Shown: positions 57,135 to 64,000 of the stretch, in pieces | How the letters are laid out: each line of letters starts with the position of its first letter | Position numbering within the stretch: the first letter of the stretch is position 1 | Source of the DNA: Microvirga terricola | GTDB taxonomy: Bacteria > Pseudomonadota > Alphaproteobacteria > Rhizobiales > Beijerinckiaceae | Assembly (NCBI RefSeq): GCF_011777495.1 | Contig: NZ_JAATJS010000001.1 | Span: forward strand, 124,001-188,000 | DNA length: 64,000 nucleotides | Reading direction: 5' to 3' | Notes under the pieces: model-generated | Told to the model about the DNA's origin: nothing | Databases searched by the model: none | What the model saw: only the letters and a program-made list of their open reading frames with translations | Made by a program: the position numbers and the translations under genes

Positions 57135-58105
57135 GCGGGATGAAGCAGCCCCGCTCCACGCAGCCGGCAAAGCCTGAGGAAGGCCAACGCCCCCTCCCCG
57201 CGTCCTTAAGGCGCAATGCCCCGCTCGTTCCGGTGGATTCGGCGGGCGGGCAGGCCCTTGCCGCTGTGATCGCGATTCTCACCTTCCTCGCGGCCCTTTG
57301 CGCAGGAGGTGCGGAACTGGTGGCCACCAGTTCGTCCCAATGGCGCTCCGACATCGCCCGCGAGGTCACGATCCAGGTCCGCCCCAACGCCCAGCGGGCC
57401 ATCGAGGCGGATGTCGACCGCGCCGTGGCGCTGGCGCGCCAGATGCCGGGCGTCGAACAGGCCCAACCCTTCTCGAAGACCGAATCCGAGCGCCTGCTGG
57501 AGCCCTGGCTCGGCACGGGGCTCGATTTCAACGACCTGCCCGTACCACGCCTCATCGTCATCAAGCTGAAAGAGGGAGCGAGGCCCGATTTCACGCCCCT
57601 GCGCCAAGCCTTGAAGGAGCAGGTGCCCGGCGCCTCGCTCGACGACCATGCGCTGTGGGTCTCGCGGCTTTCCACCATGGCCAACACCATCATCGGGGTT
57701 GGGACCGTCCTGGTGATCCTCGTACTCGTGGCGGCAGGCCTCGCGGTCACGTTTGCGACAAGGGGCGCCATGGCGGGCAACCGCGAAGTGGTGGACGTGT
57801 TGCATTTCGTGGGCGCGAACGATGATTTCATCGCCAAGGAATTCCAGCGCCGGTTCTTCGCGCTCGGCCTGCGCGGTGCGGCTGTCGGGGCGGGCGTCGC
57901 GCTCGTTTTGACCACCATCGTCGGCTTCGTGACGAGTTCCTGGCGAGCAAGCCCGGCGGGCGACCAGATCGAAGCGCTTTTCGGCTCCTTCAGCATCAGC
58001 TGGCGCGGCTACTTTCTGGTTCTTCTCATCGCGCTTGCTGTCGCAGTGATCACCGGCATTGTTTCCCGGCTCACGGTACGACGTTTTCTTAACGAAAACG
58101 GGTGA
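57131..58105 (+). CDS. ftsX: Cell-division protein FtsX
   Basis: This 324-residue membrane protein starts with GTG inside the ftsE stop region. It has one N-terminal membrane segment (ALAAVIAILTFLAALCAGGAELV), a periplasmic loop (about 70-185) that should contact a hydrolase or its activator, and three C-terminal membrane segments of the FtsX/MacB permease type. The alphaproteobacterial form has a proline-rich cytoplasmic start, as here. It works with FtsE. Confidence 0.94.
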   Translation: MSGMKQPRSTQPAKPEEGQRPLPASLRRNAPLVPVDSAGGQALAAVIAILTFLAALCAGGAELVATSSSQWRSDIAREVTIQVRPNAQRAIEADVDRAVALARQMPGVEQAQPFSKTESERLLEPWLGTGLDFNDLPVPRLIVIKLKEGARPDFTPLRQALKEQVPGASLDDHALWVSRLSTMANTIIGVGTVLVILVLVAAGLAVTFATRGAMAGNREVVDVLHFVGANDDFIAKEFQRRFFALGLRGAAVGAGVALVLTTIVGFVTSSWRASPAGDQIEALFGSFSISWRGYFLVLLIALAVAVITGIVSRLTVRRFLNENG

Positions 58106-58174
58106 GGATGATGGTTACCGTTAAGTGAAAGGGTTGCCACTCCGTTGCCGCATTCCGCACTATCCTCCGTCAAG

Positions 58175-58945
58175 ATGACCTCGCGAACGCAGAGTTCGGC
58201 GACGCGGAACGCTATGGATCACACCGAGGCCTTGGGTTGGGGTTGGAACAATGCCGGATCGCCCCCTCTCCGGGCGCGGCGACCCTGGTTGAAGCTCGGC
58301 CTTTTGACCGGCCTCTATGCGGTCCTCACCTTCCTCGCCATCGGTTTTCTCGGCTTCCTTGCCTTCGTCTATTCCCTCGACCGATTCGAGCAGAAGCCCG
58401 AGACGCGAGCGGACGGCATCGTGGCGCTCACCGGCGGCGCGCAGCGCATCGGGGATGCCATCGACCTTCTTGCCAACGGCTACGCCAAAAGGCTTCTGAT
58501 TTCCGGCGTCAACGAACGCACCAGCCGAGAGGAAATCTCTCGCCTCAATCCGGGCCAGCGGCGGCTTTTCGAATGCTGCGTGGACCTGGACTACCGGGCG
58601 CGCAACACCATCGGCAACGCCATCGAGACCCGGCGCTGGGCCGAGAGAAACCGTTTCGACGCCATCATCGTGGTGACTTCGAACTACCACATGCCGCGCA
58701 CGCTCGTGGAGCTGGACCACGCCCTGCCAAACCTGCAAAAAATTCCTTACCCGGTCGCGGCGACCATCGACCCGCATGATTGGTGGCATAACCCGACCAC
58801 GGCCAAGGTGGTGGCGTCCGAATACGTCAAGTTCCTGCTCGTCTGGCTCCGAACCCGGCTGGAGGACGACCCGGAATCCTCCGCGGTCGTTCACATCATC
58901 CACCAGCCCGTGAAGCAGGTGGTCGCGGAGCCGCAATCGCGCTAA
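58175..58945 (+). CDS. YdcF-like (DUF218) membrane protein
   Basis: This protein of about 256 residues has one membrane segment (LGLLTGLYAVLTFLAIGFLGFLAFVYSL) and a DUF218 domain: GIVALTGGAQRIGDAIDLLANGYAKRLLISG, VVTSNYHMPRTLVEL. The family includes ElyC/SanA, linked to envelope polysaccharide carriers. The start is uncertain: TTG 58145, ATG 58175 and ATG 58214 are all possible. It follows ftsX after a short gap and is ended by a terminator. Confidence 0.88.
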   Translation: MTSRTQSSATRNAMDHTEALGWGWNNAGSPPLRARRPWLKLGLLTGLYAVLTFLAIGFLGFLAFVYSLDRFEQKPETRADGIVALTGGAQRIGDAIDLLANGYAKRLLISGVNERTSREEISRLNPGQRRLFECCVDLDYRARNTIGNAIETRRWAERNRFDAIIVVTSNYHMPRTLVELDHALPNLQKIPYPVAATIDPHDWWHNPTTAKVVASEYVKFLLVWLRTRLEDDPESSAVVHIIHQPVKQVVAEPQSR

Positions 58946-58957
58946 AGTACTGGTAAC

Positions 58958-58986
58958 GCGGAGCGCGAAGCTCCGCTTTTCTTTTG
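58958..58986 (+). terminator. Intrinsic terminator just before plsC
   Basis: GCGGAGC (58958-58964) pairs with GCTCCGC (58970-58976) around a 5-base loop, followed by TTTTCTTTT. It ends only about 10 bases before the plsC start codon. Confidence 0.85.
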
Positions 58987-58996
58987 CCGCGAAGCC

Positions 58997-59761
58997 ATGC
59001 TCATTCTCCGTTCCCTGCTGTTCAACGTCGCCTTCTATCTCAACCTGATCGGGTGGCTGATCCTGCTCATCCCGACCCTCGTTCTGCCCCGGCGGATCTT
59101 CATGCGCGGCGCGAAGCTCTGGGCAGTCTCATCCAACTGGCTCCTGCGGGTGTTGGCGGGAACACGAGTCGAGATCATCGGGCGGGAGAAGATTCCGCCG
59201 GGTGGCATCCTCGTCGCAGCCAAGCACCAGTCGCTGTGGGAGACCTTTGCGCTCCTGCCTCTCTTCGACGACCCGGCCTTCATCCTGAAGCGGGAGCTGA
59301 TGTGGATTCCGTTCTTCGGCTGGTACACCTGGAAGGGCGGCTCCGTGCCCGTGAACCGCAAGAAGGGATCGCAGGCCCTCATTCAGATGATGGCGCGGGC
59401 GCATGAGGAAGCCGCTCACGGACGCCAGATCCTGATCTTCCCCGAAGGGACGCGGCGCCCTGCCGGAGCGCCCCCGGCCTACAAGGTCGGCGTCTCGCAC
59501 CTCTATCGGAGCCTCGAGGTGCCCTGCCTGCCGGTCGCGCTGAATTCCGGCCTTTACTGGCCGCGCCGTCAGTTCATCCGCCGCCCCGGCACGATCCGCA
59601 TCGAAATCCTCGACCCGATTCCGGCAGGCCTGCCGCGCGACGCGTTTTTCCAGAAGCTGCAGGACGAGATCGAGACGGCGAGCAATCGGCTTCTCGCTCA
59701 GGGACGCCGTGAACTCGGCCTCGACCCCGCGTCGAAACCCGCGAACCTCTCCAAAGCCTGA
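58997..59761 (+). CDS. plsC: 1-acyl-sn-glycerol-3-phosphate acyltransferase
   Basis: This 254-residue membrane enzyme makes phosphatidic acid. It has an N-terminal membrane segment, the acyltransferase motif I KHQSLWET (HX4E, where HX4D is usual), motif II-like RELMWIPFFGW, and FPEGTRRPAGAPP. The HX4E variant occurs in related PlsC proteins, so activity is likely. An intrinsic terminator of the preceding gene ends about 10 bases before the start, leaving little room for its own promoter. Confidence 0.92.
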   Translation: MLILRSLLFNVAFYLNLIGWLILLIPTLVLPRRIFMRGAKLWAVSSNWLLRVLAGTRVEIIGREKIPPGGILVAAKHQSLWETFALLPLFDDPAFILKRELMWIPFFGWYTWKGGSVPVNRKKGSQALIQMMARAHEEAAHGRQILIFPEGTRRPAGAPPAYKVGVSHLYRSLEVPCLPVALNSGLYWPRRQFIRRPGTIRIEILDPIPAGLPRDAFFQKLQDEIETASNRLLAQGRRELGLDPASKPANLSKA

Positions 59762-59774
59762 CCTGGCAGGCTCT

Positions 59775-60314
59775 TCAGGCCAGCGAGGTCATGAGCCGCG
59801 CCAAAAGCGGATCGACCACGCCCATGCCGAGCAAATGCTCGTGGGTCGAGCGGACGTAATCCGGATTCGCCCCGGAGACGCCTCGGCCCTGGCGCACCAG
59901 CGTCAGTACTTCTTCAAACGCGAGGCGGCCGGCATATTGCTCATGCTTGCGGTCCACCACATAGGCCAGGGCCGTGACCGCGCGTCCGTCATTGAGGCGG
60001 ACCGGCAGACGCCGTTCGAGATAGACCGCCGTCACCTGCTCGCGCTCGCGAAGGTAATGCACCGTCGCCTCGGCCTCCTGCGGGGTCACGCGGAAGGCAA
60101 CCCCATGGCAGCGCCCGCCCCGGTCGAGGCCAAGAACCAGCCCCGGATTGTCGGGCGTACCGCGATGAACATGGGAGAAGACGCAGAGCGAGCGGTGATA
60201 GCCGGAGAGATGCGCGTGGCGGGTTTCCACGAAAGGAAAACCCGGACGCCACATAAGTGAGCCGTAGCCGAACACCCACAAATCGTCCGAAAGATCGCTC
60301 ATTGCATCCGCCAT
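59775..60314 (-). CDS. chaC: Gamma-glutamylcyclotransferase, ChaC family
   Basis: This 179-residue protein has the ChaC N-terminal motif WVFGYGSLMWRPGFPF, the HLSGYHRSLCVFSHVHRG segment and the catalytic acid region VTAVYLERRL. ChaC breaks down glutathione to 5-oxoproline and Cys-Gly. The start at 60314 is preferred; one at 60302 is nearly as good. It is divergent from the DUF2125 gene. Confidence 0.92.
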   Translation of the reverse strand: MADAMSDLSDDLWVFGYGSLMWRPGFPFVETRHAHLSGYHRSLCVFSHVHRGTPDNPGLVLGLDRGGRCHGVAFRVTPQEAEATVHYLREREQVTAVYLERRLPVRLNDGRAVTALAYVVDRKHEQYAGRLAFEEVLTLVRQGRGVSGANPDYVRSTHEHLLGMGVVDPLLARLMTSLA

Positions 60315-60421
60315 GCCCGAACCTTGCCTGTTTCCGACGCTAGCCGTTACTAGAGCGTGTGCCGGGAAAGGGGAACCCGAAACCGACCGCGCGCTGAAAC
60401 CGCCCAACTGGAGAAGCAAGA

Positions 60422-61474
60422 ATGGATGAGTCCCTGACCGAAGCGAGCGCCCGCAGCAATCGCTTCTGGCTTTATGCGCCCATCACCATCCTGCTTCTGG
60501 TCGCCATCGCGTGGAGCGTCGCCTGGTTCGTCATCCGCAACCGCACCAGCGACGCGATGGATGCGTGGCTTGCGGCTGAGGCCAAGGCGGGCCGCCAATG
60601 GACCTGTGAGGATCGTTGGATGGGCGGCTATCCGTTCCGCATCGAGGTCACCTGCGACACCCTTTCCCTGAAGCAGGGGGCGATCAGCGCATCGCTCGGC
60701 CGCGTCGAGTCCATCGCGCAGGTCTATCAGCCCCGCCTCATCATCACCGAGATCGACGGGCCGCTGACTTTCACCGACGGCAAAGTGACCGTTCAGGGCA
60801 GTTGGGATCTGCTGCAGACGAGCGTGCATACCACGCAGAATGGCTTCCAGCGTCTCTCGATTGCTGCCGACGCGCCACGCTTCACCATCAGCGGACTCGC
60901 CGAAAACGAGATCGTGACCGTAGGGAAGCATGTGGAGCTTCACATCCGCCCCAACCCCTCCCGCGCGGAGGAAAAAGCCTATGACGCCGCTGTGTCGGTG
61001 AAGCAGGCCTCGATTCCGTTTCTCGACGCGCTGGTCGGTGGAGCGGACCCGGTGGATCTGAGCGCGGACGTCACGGCCTCGCAAGCCGAGGGCTTTCGCG
61101 GCCGACCTGTTGCCGAGGAGCTGGAACGCTGGCGCACCGCCGGCGGCAAGCTCGACATTCTCATGTTGTCCATGGCGAAGGGGCCGCGCCGATTGGAGGC
61201 GAAAGGCGCTCTGCAATTGGATGAATTGCATCGGCCCGCGGGCCAGCTGAGCATTGCAGCGGCGGGGCTCGATGGTCTCCTCGGCAATGCTGTCGGCGGG
61301 CGCACGAATGGGGCGCTCATCGGCGCGCTGCTCGGTCAGGGCGCAAAGGCCGCCGCAGGCCAGCCCAATGCGCAACCGCAGCTCATGCCCCTGCCGTCCC
61401 TGCGGCTCGAGAACGGACGCCTCGTGCTGGGGCCTTTCGTGATCCCCAGCATCAGGCTGATGCCGCTTTACTGA
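60422..61474 (+). CDS. DUF2125 envelope protein
   Basis: This 350-residue protein has one N-terminal membrane anchor (APITILLLVAIAWSVAWFVI) and a long beta-rich periplasmic part with WTCEDRWMGGYPFRIEVTCDTL, the family signature, and KVTVQGSWDLLQTS. DUF2125 is an alphaproteobacterial family of unknown function. The C-terminus overlaps the convergent tyrC gene by 7 bases. Confidence 0.9.
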   Translation: MDESLTEASARSNRFWLYAPITILLLVAIAWSVAWFVIRNRTSDAMDAWLAAEAKAGRQWTCEDRWMGGYPFRIEVTCDTLSLKQGAISASLGRVESIAQVYQPRLIITEIDGPLTFTDGKVTVQGSWDLLQTSVHTTQNGFQRLSIAADAPRFTISGLAENEIVTVGKHVELHIRPNPSRAEEKAYDAAVSVKQASIPFLDALVGGADPVDLSADVTASQAEGFRGRPVAEELERWRTAGGKLDILMLSMAKGPRRLEAKGALQLDELHRPAGQLSIAAAGLDGLLGNAVGGRTNGALIGALLGQGAKAAAGQPNAQPQLMPLPSLRLENGRLVLGPFVIPSIRLMPLY

Positions 61475-62415
61475 CCTTCCCGGCGGCGGCCGAAATCCGG
61501 CTCCGCCGTTTCCTGGCCTTCCGAGATGATGCCGCGCCGGATGGCGCGGGTGCGGGTGAAGAGGTCAAACAGTTTGTCGCCCTCGCCCCAGCGGATGGCA
61601 CGCGCGAGCAGCGCGATATCCTCGTTGAGGCGACCGAGCATTTCGAGCACCGCTTCCTTGTTGTGCAGGAAGATGTCGCGCCACATGGTGGGATCGGACG
61701 CGGCGATGCGGGTGAAGTCCCGAAAACCGCCGGCCGAGAACTTGATCACCTCGCCCTGTGTGACGGTTTCCAGATCCGCCGCCGTGCCGACGATGTTGTA
61801 GGCGATGAGGTGCGGCACATGGCTTGTGATGGCAAGCACCAGATCGTGATGTTGCGCCGTCATGACTTCCACCTTGGAACCCAGCGTCTGCCAGAACGCG
61901 TTCACGCGCGCGACGGCCGCTTCATCCGCGCCTTCGGGCGGCGTCAAAATGCACCAGCGATTGAAGAACAGCGTCGCAAAGCCGGCGTCGGGGCCGGAAT
62001 GTTCCGTGCCCGCGACCGGATGCGCGGGAACGAGATGCACGCCCGCTGGCAGGTGCGGCTGAACCTGATTGATGACCGAGGTTTTGACCGAACCGACATC
62101 CGACACGATGCAGCCCGGCTTCAGAGACGGCCCCATCGCCTCGGCGACCGCGCCACACGCGCCGACCGGCACGCAAAGGATGACGAGATCCGCATCCTTC
62201 ACGCCGGCGGCGACATCGGTGGTCGCTTCATCCGCAATCCCCAAGTCACGCACGCGCGCAACGACCGCCTCGCTGTTGTCGATGGCAACGAGTGTGCCCG
62301 CAAGCTTGAGGCGCTGCGTGGCACGCGCAATGGAGGAGCCGATCAGCCCGAGGCCGACCAGTGCGACGCGCCCGAACAGCGGCGTGTCGCGGGGAGGACC
62401 GAGACGCTCAGGCAT
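61468..62415 (-). CDS. tyrC: Prephenate/arogenate dehydrogenase
   Basis: This 315-residue protein has the dinucleotide motif [16 protein letters not shown], then the TyrA core with [30 protein letters not shown] and the C-terminal helical domain ([28 protein letters not shown]). It oxidises prephenate or arogenate in tyrosine synthesis; the substrate cannot be fixed by reading. Its start overlaps the hisC stop by 8 bases, so they are coupled. Confidence 0.95.
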   Translation of the reverse strand: MPERLGPPRDTPLFGRVALVGLGLIGSSIARATQRLKLAGTLVAIDNSEAVVARVRDLGIADEATTDVAAGVKDADLVILCVPVGACGAVAEAMGPSLKPGCIVSDVGSVKTSVINQVQPHLPAGVHLVPAHPVAGTEHSGPDAGFATLFFNRWCILTPPEGADEAAVARVNAFWQTLGSKVEVMTAQHHDLVLAITSHVPHLIAYNIVGTAADLETVTQGEVIKFSAGGFRDFTRIAASDPTMWRDIFLHNKEAVLEMLGRLNEDIALLARAIRWGEGDKLFDLFTRTRAIRRGIISEGQETAEPDFGRRREGQ

Positions 62416-63514
62416 GGGACTTCGCGCCGCTCAGAAAATCGCGCAGAGCCGAGACGACAAGACGGTTCGCCTCTTCGCTGCCAACGGTGAGGCGCAGGGC
62501 ATGAGGCAGCCCATAGGCATCGATCCGGCGCAAGATCAGGCCACGGCTCGACAAAAAGGCATCCGCCTCCTTCGAGGTCTTGCCCGGCGTTTCAGGGAAA
62601 TGGATCAGCAGGAAGTTGCCGACGCTCGGCGTGACCTTGAGACCGAGCGCCTCGATCTCGCGGGTGAGCCAAGCGGCCCATTCATCGTTGTGCGCGACGG
62701 CCTTCGCCACATGCGCATCGTCCTGGATCGCGGCGATGCCAGCAACCAGCGCCGGGCCGTTGATGTTGAACGGGCCGCGGATGCGGTTGACCGCATCGAT
62801 GACATGGGCGGGACCGACCATCCAGCCGAGACGCAAGTTCGCGAGACCGTAGATCTTCGAGAAGGTGCGGGTCATCACCACGTTGTCTGCGGTGGCAACG
62901 AGTTCGAGACCGGAGGAATAGTCGTTCCGGCGCACGTATTCCGCGTAGGCCGCATCGAGCACGAGCAGCACATGCGGCGGCAGGCCCGCATGCAGACGCT
63001 TCACCTCGTCGAACGGCAGATAGGTGCCGGTCGGGTTATTGGGATTGGCGAGGAAGACGATCTTGGTCTTCGGCGTCACCTTGGCGAGGATCGCATCCAC
63101 ATCGGCGTGATAATCCTTCTCCTTCGCCACCACCGGTACGCCGCCCGCCGCGAGGATCGCGATGCGATAGACGAGGAAGCCGTGCTCGGAGAAAATGCCC
63201 TCGTCGCCCGGGCCGACATAGGCGTTCGTGACCAGCGACAAAAGCTCGTCCGAGCCCGCGCCGCAGATGATGCGGTTGGGATCGAGCCCGTATTTCGCGG
63301 CAATGGCCTCGCGAAGCTTCGTGGCCGACCCGTCGGGATAAAGCTCGAGGTCGCCCACGGTGCGGATCGCCTCCACCACCTTCGGCGAGGGGCCGAGCGG
63401 CGTCTCGTTCGACGAGAGCTTATGGATCTTCGTGACACCCTTGGCCGCGCTCTTGCCGGGCACATAGGCCTCGATGTCCATGATGCCGGAACGGGGGACG
63501 GGACGAGAAGACAT
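62408..63514 (-). CDS. hisC: Histidinol-phosphate/aromatic aminotransferase
   Basis: This 368-residue class I/II aminotransferase has [13 protein letters not shown], the [11 protein letters not shown] region, and the PLP lysine in [15 protein letters not shown]. The ATG at 63514 has a GAGGAAA site. HisC can also act on aromatic keto acids. Because it is coupled to tyrC and follows a probable chorismate mutase, an aromatic role is likely in addition to, or instead of, histidine synthesis. Confidence 0.93.
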   Translation of the reverse strand: MSSRPVPRSGIMDIEAYVPGKSAAKGVTKIHKLSSNETPLGPSPKVVEAIRTVGDLELYPDGSATKLREAIAAKYGLDPNRIICGAGSDELLSLVTNAYVGPGDEGIFSEHGFLVYRIAILAAGGVPVVAKEKDYHADVDAILAKVTPKTKIVFLANPNNPTGTYLPFDEVKRLHAGLPPHVLLVLDAAYAEYVRRNDYSSGLELVATADNVVMTRTFSKIYGLANLRLGWMVGPAHVIDAVNRIRGPFNINGPALVAGIAAIQDDAHVAKAVAHNDEWAAWLTREIEALGLKVTPSVGNFLLIHFPETPGKTSKEADAFLSSRGLILRRIDAYGLPHALRLTVGSEEANRLVVSALRDFLSGAKSHA

Positions 63515-63559
63515 GGGTGTTTCCTCAAACTCAAACGGACTGTGTGACAAAGGCTCTAG

Positions 63560-63607
63560 CGCATTTTCCGGCGAAGTGGCTACCGGTTCGCCGAAAGGAA
63601 ATGCGGC
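63560..63607. repeat. Rhizobial-type extragenic palindrome
   Basis: GCATTTTCCGGCGAA (63560-63574) faces TTCGCCGAAAGGAAATGC (63587-63604) as an imperfect palindrome, with GTGGCTACCGG between. The arrangement GCGAAGTGG...ACCGGTTCGCC is a common repeated element in Rhizobiales. It lies between hisC and the upstream gene. Confidence 0.8.
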
Positions 63608-63637
63608 AAAGCAAAGAGATAGAGAGCAGCTCGCCGC

Positions 63638-64000
63638 TCATTTCACGCGGAAACGTTCGGCATGGCTGCCCACTTCGACGAGGCTTGCCAGGCTCGCGCC
63701 TGCGGCGGTGAGCGCCTCCTGAAGCTTATCCGGAGCGACGGTGCCGGGAACCGCGATCAATTCCGACAGCCCGGTAGCATCGGCGGCGCTCGCCACTACC
63801 TCGCCGCCCAGCTTGGCCAGAGCCTCGTTCGCCCCCTTGTGCCAGCGCTCGAACTGCGCGGCATAAAGGATCACGTCGCGCATGGCGGCATCCTCCAGGG
63901 GCTTCGAGATGACGAAGACCGGCGTTCCGGCCGGATGGTCGGGGCGCTCGATGAAGGGCAGGCGCGCGATGATCTTCGGCCGTTCCGCATCGGCAAGAGC
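63638..64000 (-). CDS. Probable chorismate mutase, C-terminal part
   Basis: The reading frame is open from the right edge, so the N-terminus is missing; 120 residues are visible. They include ERPKIIARLPFIERPDHPAG and the end VEVGSHAERFRV. I recall this C-terminal region from long rhizobial chorismate mutases, but the catalytic helical domain itself lies outside the window. Its place upstream of hisC and tyrC, two aromatic-pathway genes, supports the call. The name is tentative. Confidence 0.6.
   Translation of the reverse strand, partial: ALADAERPKIIARLPFIERPDHPAGTPVFVISKPLEDAAMRDVILYAAQFERWHKGANEALAKLGGEVVASAADATGLSELIAVPGTVAPDKLQEALTAAGASLASLVEVGSHAERFRVK

Overview
The window reads as a chromosomal segment of a GC-rich alphaproteobacterium, most likely in the Hyphomicrobiales (Rhizobiales). 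Four things point there: the PHB genes phaR/phaA/phaB, the order secA-parvulin-argJ-mutT, the alphaproteobacterial families DUF4167, DUF1178 and DUF2125, and palindromic repeats of the kind seen in rhizobial genomes. Recurrent RTX proteins with one shared C-terminus would fit a Microvirga/Methylobacteriaceae/Beijerinckiaceae-like organism, but genus cannot be settled by reading alone.

Layout. 1-9.3 kb: the end of mtgA, rpmF, a degenerate GGDEF-EAL protein, phaR facing phaA-phaB, an EamA exporter, a GNAT enzyme, gloB, a methyltransferase and a small membrane protein. 9.3-15.3 kb: accA, ddl, an L,D-transpeptidase lipoprotein and a first RTX/cadherin-like protein. 15.3-23.7 kb: a GNAT enzyme, secA, a parvulin isomerase, argJ, a small secreted protein, mutT, an EamA exporter and an Mpo1-like protein. 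23.7-27.6 kb: DUF427, an NDUFAF5/BioC-like methyltransferase, comF, grxC, a Nit2-like amidase and DUF1178. 27.6-32.0 kb looks accessory: a palindromic repeat, a Tat-exported metallophosphoesterase with a cupredoxin, a convergent cupredoxin-DUF4142 pair, a small phosphoesterase and nhaA. 32.0-45.4 kb: ubiG, lysC, ptsP-prfA-fosX-prmC, DUF4167, a MOSC protein, a small acidic protein, clpB and an orphan TRAP binding protein. 45.5-52.2 kb: a small charged protein, an EamA exporter, and an RTX cluster with two genes, a BrkB-family membrane protein and the decayed end of a third RTX copy. 52.2-64 kb: cpdB, a Cys/Met PLP enzyme, hpt, ftsE-ftsX-ydcF, plsC, chaC, DUF2125, tyrC, hisC and the end of a probable chorismate mutase.

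How the genes fit together. Most of the window is housekeeping: cell wall (mtgA, ddl, LD-transpeptidase, ftsEX), protein export and folding (secA, parvulin, clpB), translation (rpmF, prfA, prmC), amino acids (argJ, lysC, hisC-tyrC) and lipids (accA, plsC, PHB). The most notable items are the RTX cassettes, each followed by nearly the same terminator, with a remnant copy; a complete FosX-type fosfomycin hydrolase overlapping prfA and prmC by 4 nt on each side; a GGDEF-EAL protein whose two active sites both look lost; a glutaredoxin with a CSYS active site; and the cupredoxin/metallophosphoesterase/DUF4142 island. No tRNA, rRNA, CRISPR array, intact insertion sequence or type I secretion machinery was found.
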